DNA from: Sedimentibacter sp. MB31-C6
Lineage (GTDB): Bacteria; Bacillota; Clostridia; Tissierellales; Sedimentibacteraceae
Length of the DNA: 64,000 nt
NCBI RefSeq assembly: GCF_035934735.1
Contig: NZ_CP142396.1
Span: 1,984,001-2,048,000 of the forward strand
Direction of reading: 5' to 3'
Positions 60,983 to 64,000 of this stretch are shown one piece after another; the first letter of the stretch is position 1; each line of letters starts with the position of its first letter. The position numbers and the translations under genes are program-made. The notes below the pieces were generated by a model. That model saw only the letters and a program-made list of their open reading frames with translations, was not told the DNA's origin and did no database searches.

Positions 60983-62260
60983 ATGTTAGATTTAAGATTT
61001 GTTAGAGAAAATCCTGAATTAGTAAAACAAAATATTAAAAATAAATTTCAGGACAATAAGCTGCCTTTAGTAGATGAAGTATTAACTTTAGATATTGAAA
61101 ACAGAGAAACAATACAAAAAGCTGATTCATTAAGAGCAGAAAGAAATAAAATATCCAAAGAAATTGGCGGATTAATGTCAAAAGGGAAAAAAGAAGAAGC
61201 TGAAGAACTTAAAAGAAGAGTAGTGGCCAATCAAGAGGAACTAGCTCAATTAGAAAAGAAAGAAAATGAATTAGAAAAAAGAATACAAAAAATAATGATG
61301 ACAATTCCTAATATCATTGACCCAAGTGTTCCATTAGGAAAAGACGACAGTGAAAATGTTGAAGTTCAGAGATATGGTGAACCTGTAGTTCCTAATTTTG
61401 AAGTACCATATCATACTGATATCATGGAAAAGTTTAATGGTATTGATTTAGATAGTGCAAGAAAAGTAGCTGGTAATGGATTTTATTACTTAATGGGAGA
61501 TATAGCAAGACTTCATTCTGCAGTGATATCATATGCTAGAGATTTTATGATTGATCGTGGATTCACATATTGTATTCCGCCTTTTATGATTCGTAGTGAA
61601 GTTGTTACAGGAGTTATGAGTTTTGCTGAAATGGATGCAATGATGTACAAAATAGAGGGAGAGGATTTGTACTTAATTGGTACTAGCGAGCACTCAATGA
61701 TTGGTAAGTTCATCGATACTATATTACCAGAATCAAAATTGCCACAAACTTTAACTAGTTATTCTCCATGCTTTAGAAAGGAAAAAGGAGCTCACGGTGT
61801 AGAAGAAAGAGGCGTTTATAGAATACATCAATTTGAAAAACAAGAAATGATAGTAGTATGTAAACCTGAAGACAGTATGATGTGGTATGATAAATTATGG
61901 CAAAATACTGTGGATTTATTTAGAACATTAGATATTCCTGTTAGAACATTGGAGTGTTGTTCAGGAGATTTAGCTGATTTAAAAGTAAAATCAGTTGACG
62001 TTGAAGCTTGGTCTCCAAGACAGAAAAAATATTTCGAAGTAGGAAGTTGTTCTAATTTAGGGGATGCTCAAGCTAGACGTTTGAAAATTCGTGTTAATGG
62101 AGAAAAGGGCAAATATTTTGCGCATACATTAAACAATACAGTAGTCGCTCCTCCTAGAATGTTGATAGCATTTTTAGAAAATAATTTAAACGAGGATGGT
62201 TCAGTTAATATTCCAGTAGCATTACAGCCTTATATGGGTGGAAATACTATAATAAAATAA
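60983..62260 (+). CDS. serS: Seryl-tRNA synthetase
   Basis: A 425-residue class II synthetase that charges tRNA-Ser. The N-terminal coiled coil that recognises the long variable arm of tRNA-Ser spans about 30-105 (KKENELEKRIQKIMMTIPN). Catalytic motifs: TSEHSMIGKF, motif 2 PCFRKEKGAHGVEERGVYRIHQF with RIHQFEK, and motif 3 LNNTVVAPPRMLIAFLEN. Length normal. ATG with TGGGAGGAAAAAT. Controlled by the T-box leader. Confidence 0.97.
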   Translation: MLDLRFVRENPELVKQNIKNKFQDNKLPLVDEVLTLDIENRETIQKADSLRAERNKISKEIGGLMSKGKKEEAEELKRRVVANQEELAQLEKKENELEKRIQKIMMTIPNIIDPSVPLGKDDSENVEVQRYGEPVVPNFEVPYHTDIMEKFNGIDLDSARKVAGNGFYYLMGDIARLHSAVISYARDFMIDRGFTYCIPPFMIRSEVVTGVMSFAEMDAMMYKIEGEDLYLIGTSEHSMIGKFIDTILPESKLPQTLTSYSPCFRKEKGAHGVEERGVYRIHQFEKQEMIVVCKPEDSMMWYDKLWQNTVDLFRTLDIPVRTLECCSGDLADLKVKSVDVEAWSPRQKKYFEVGSCSNLGDAQARRLKIRVNGEKGKYFAHTLNNTVVAPPRMLIAFLENNLNEDGSVNIPVALQPYMGGNTIIK

Positions 62261-62303
62261 AAAAAGTGAGCAGTATATATAGATTTCCATTAGTATAAAT
62301 AAT

Positions 62304-62358
62304 ACTCCTCTTTGTAATAAACAGCATTTTCGTTTGCTAAAAGAGGAGTTGTTTTTCT
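62304..62358. terminator. Terminator between serS and the thioredoxin-like gene
   Basis: ACTCCTCTTT / AAAGAGGAGT with an inner AGCA..TGCT stem and a T-rich tail on the plus strand (TGTTTTTCTTT). Shared by two convergent transcripts. Confidence 0.7.
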
Positions 62359-62366
62359 TTATTCTA

Positions 62367-62606
62367 CTATTGCACCTTTTTAAGTGCCTTTACTATATCT
62401 TTGGGTTTTAACACTTTACCAAAAGACACTACCTTTTCATCAATTACTAGTGCTGGAGTTTGAAGCACTCCATAAGATACAATATCCTTCATGTCTTCTA
62501 TTTTTACTATTTCTGCTTCGATTCCCAATTCCTTTACAGCATCTTCTGTATTTTTCTTTAAAGCTATACAATTTTTACAACCTGAACCTAAAATTTTAAT
62601 TACCAT
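62367..62606 (-). CDS. Small thioredoxin-like redox-disulfide protein
   Basis: A 79-residue minimal thioredoxin fold. Active site GSGCKNC (C10 and C13) at the start of the first helix and the cis-Pro loop LQTPALVIDEKVV; ends in a short helix (KPKDIVKALK). This is the 'redox-active disulfide protein 2' group, often next to DUF318/YraQ permeases and ArsR regulators. It likely reduces a metal- or thiol-linked substrate of the permease. ATG with AAAAGGAGATTTATT. Last gene of the operon, 30 bases after the permease. Confidence 0.92.
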   Translation of the reverse strand: MVIKILGSGCKNCIALKKNTEDAVKELGIEAEIVKIEDMKDIVSYGVLQTPALVIDEKVVSFGKVLKPKDIVKALKKVQ

Positions 62607-62636
62607 AATAAATCTCCTTTTATTATTTTTTAATAA

Positions 62637-63641
62637 TTATATAAATATATATCCGAATGCATTAAATGCATAACCGATTATAATAATACCTATTGTTACT
62701 AAGCCGACAAATATTCCTAAAAGCTTAACCTTGACAACTTGTTTTAGCATTACTATTGATGGCAGAGACAATGCAGTTACTCCCATCATGAATGAAAGAG
62801 CTGTTCCCAATCCAACACCTTTCAATACAAGAGCTTCAGCAATTGGCAATGTTCCAAATATATCAGCATACATTGGTATTCCGGCAAAAGTTGCTACGAG
62901 AACTGAATACCACTTATCTTTACCTAATATTGCAGATATTAAAGATTCTGGAATCCAATTGTGAATAGCAGCACCAATTCCAACGCCTATTAAAATATAT
63001 ATCCATACTCTTTTTACTATTTCCAATACTTGTTCTTTTGCAAAATCAATTCTGTCATGAACAGTTAATTCTTCCTGCTCTGTTTCAAGAACCTTATTAC
63101 CGTATACAAATGGTTCTACATAATCTTCAAGTTTTAATTTGCTTATTATAGTTCCACCTGCTACAGCAAGTATTAGACCGACAATGACGTATGCTATTGC
63201 AATTTTCCAATTAAATATACTTGCAAGTAAAATAACCGAAGCTAAATCTACTAGTGGTGAAGATATTAAAAATGAAAATGTAATACCTAATGGTAATCCT
63301 GCACTTGTAAATCCAATAAACAAAGGAATTGAAGAGCAGGAGCAAAATGGTGTAACTGTTCCAAGCAATGCACCTAAGATATTACCTGTTATTCCACTAA
63401 ATCTTCCTAATATTTTTTTAGTTCTTTCAGGAGGAAAATAACTTTGTATATATGAAATTGCAAATATCAAAACTGATAATAGTATAAATATTTTTATTAC
63501 ATCATATATAAAAAAGTGAATACTTCCACCTAGTCGTTCATTAATACTTAAATTAAATACATTTTCTACTAAAAGCTTTATTAAATTGTAAAGCCATTCC
63601 ATTTTAAGTAATTGGTTATTCAACCATTCAAATATAAACAA
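62637..63641 (-). CDS. Permease of the DUF318/YraQ (ArsP-like) family
   Basis: A 334-residue integral membrane protein with about eight helices. The family signature TPFCSCSSIPLFIGFTSAGLP, with Cys-rich FCSC in helix 3 (about 108-111), and a Cys-free later GVTALSLPSIVMLKQV repeat are visible; the two halves appear related by an inverted duplication. ArsP relatives export organoarsenicals; others are linked to metal or thiol-compound transport. TTG start behind AAGGAGAATTGAA is the only well-placed one. Part of an ArsR-permease-thioredoxin operon, so an arsenic or metalloid role is plausible but not proved. Confidence 0.9.
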   Translation of the reverse strand: MFIFEWLNNQLLKMEWLYNLIKLLVENVFNLSINERLGGSIHFFIYDVIKIFILLSVLIFAISYIQSYFPPERTKKILGRFSGITGNILGALLGTVTPFCSCSSIPLFIGFTSAGLPLGITFSFLISSPLVDLASVILLASIFNWKIAIAYVIVGLILAVAGGTIISKLKLEDYVEPFVYGNKVLETEQEELTVHDRIDFAKEQVLEIVKRVWIYILIGVGIGAAIHNWIPESLISAILGKDKWYSVLVATFAGIPMYADIFGTLPIAEALVLKGVGLGTALSFMMGVTALSLPSIVMLKQVVKVKLLGIFVGLVTIGIIIIGYAFNAFGYIFI

Positions 63642-63664
63642 TTCAATTCTCCTTAATCATTATT

Positions 63665-63949
63665 TTACACTGATTTTTCAGCTATATTGTTTATGAAATC
63701 TTTTAAAATTACAAGGTTATTTTTATTAATAGTATATTTAGTCCAAATTCCATCTTTTCTGCTGTCTACTAAGCCACTTTTACATAGAATTTTCATATGA
63801 TAAGACAATGTAGGTTGTGTTATTTTAAACTCTTCCAAAATAATACAAGCACAAAGTTCTCCTTGAGTAAGCATTTCAAATATTTTAACTCTTGTTTCAT
63901 CTGAAAGAGCTTTCATGTATAATGCATAATTTTCATATTTTTCAGCCAA
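63665..63949 (-). CDS. ArsR-family metal/redox-responsive repressor
   Basis: A 94-residue winged-helix repressor. Seen: ALSDETRVKIFEMLTQGELCACIILEEFKITQPTLSYHMKILCKSGLVDSRKDGIWTKYTIN, the complete ArsR fold. C-A-C (ELCACI, residues ~32-34) at the start of the third helix is the metal-binding motif of As(III)/Cd(II) type ArsR proteins, with a further Cys before SGL. TTG start with AGAGGTGTAAAA. It heads the permease operon and its own operator lies at 63974. Confidence 0.94.
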   Translation of the reverse strand: MAEKYENYALYMKALSDETRVKIFEMLTQGELCACIILEEFKITQPTLSYHMKILCKSGLVDSRKDGIWTKYTINKNNLVILKDFINNIAEKSV

Positions 63950-63973
63950 TTTTACACCTCTTTTATTAATTTG

Positions 63974-63997
63974 ACATATAGATAATTATCTATATGT
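63974..63997. promoter_or_regulatory. ArsR operator (24-bp palindrome)
   Basis: ACATATAGATAA and its exact complement TTATCTATATGT form a perfect 24-bp palindrome 25 bases upstream of the arsR start, in the expected place for autorepression. ArsR/SmtB operators are AT-rich imperfect palindromes of the ATA..TAT kind. Confidence 0.7.
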
Positions 63998-64000
63998 ATT

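Noticed and set aside
1-64000. CRISPR array, tRNA or rRNA genes, prophage, restriction or other defence system
   Set aside because: No regularly spaced repeats, cloverleaf-like conserved sequence, or recognisable phage or defence proteins were found.

Overview
The window is AT-rich DNA from a low-GC, anaerobic, spore-former-like Firmicute of the class Clostridia; a Tissierella/Sedimentibacter-type organism fits, but that placement is inference. Support comes from strong GGAGG ribosome binding sites, frequent TTG starts, T-box leaders on proS and serS, an archaeal-type ProS, hybrid-cluster protein, a flavodiiron protein, rubredoxin, hemerythrin, an EtfAB-linked FAD dehydrogenase, SLH surface proteins and Veg. 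No rRNA, tRNA, CRISPR array, prophage or origin was seen.

Layout. 1-4255: the end of an SLH surface protein, an amino acid:Na+ symporter, a thioredoxin-type glutathione peroxidase and a small GNAT protein. 4391-9434: a nitrosative/oxidative-stress block (hcp, its small redox-disulfide partner, an unknown Cys/His protein, hemerythrin, cupin, flavodiiron protein), headed by a perfect 34-bp palindrome. 9860-14573: a broken NTF2-like gene, a large secreted M14 peptidase and an SLH protein. 14605-17844: an FNR with all four cluster cysteines, panE, mnmA and rubredoxin. 17924-26451: two near-identical IS4-family elements bracket a hydrolase/acyltransferase/zinc-ribbon trio, asnA and an MFS carrier. 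26550-33834: GNAT, folD, threonine aldolase, AEC transporter and a dehydrogenase-EtfB-EtfA operon. 33947-38319: TlpA-like lipoprotein, ispE, corA, veg and a phosphoesterase. 38407-42081: a LysM-bearing 5'-nucleotidase and T-box-controlled proS. 42184-47356: a Crp/Fnr regulator divergent from an HlyD/ABC exporter operon. 47501-53569: an RND pump operon with its TetR and a TolC-like protein. 53644-62260: a giant tandem DUF445 protein, an EF-G-like GTPase, a small membrane protein and T-box-controlled serS. 62367-63997: an ArsR/permease/small-thioredoxin operon with a palindromic operator at the window edge.

The genes form several working units. Hcp, the flavodiiron protein, hemerythrin, GPx and rubredoxin would handle NO, O2 and peroxide. 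The FAD dehydrogenase with a ferredoxin-domain EtfA would couple 2-hydroxyacid (probably lactate) oxidation to NAD+ through electron confurcation. Two adaptor-based export systems each sit beside a matching regulator and operator. A family of short palindromic elements with TGTAGGG/CCCTACA ends is scattered between genes: it acts as terminators, separates operon partners, and once supplies the stop codon of a gene.

Many gene starts were moved downstream from the longest open frame because a clear ribosome binding site lies inside the longer frame; these are noted per gene. A previously unlisted rubredoxin gene and a possible leader ORF upstream of corA were found by reading short frames.
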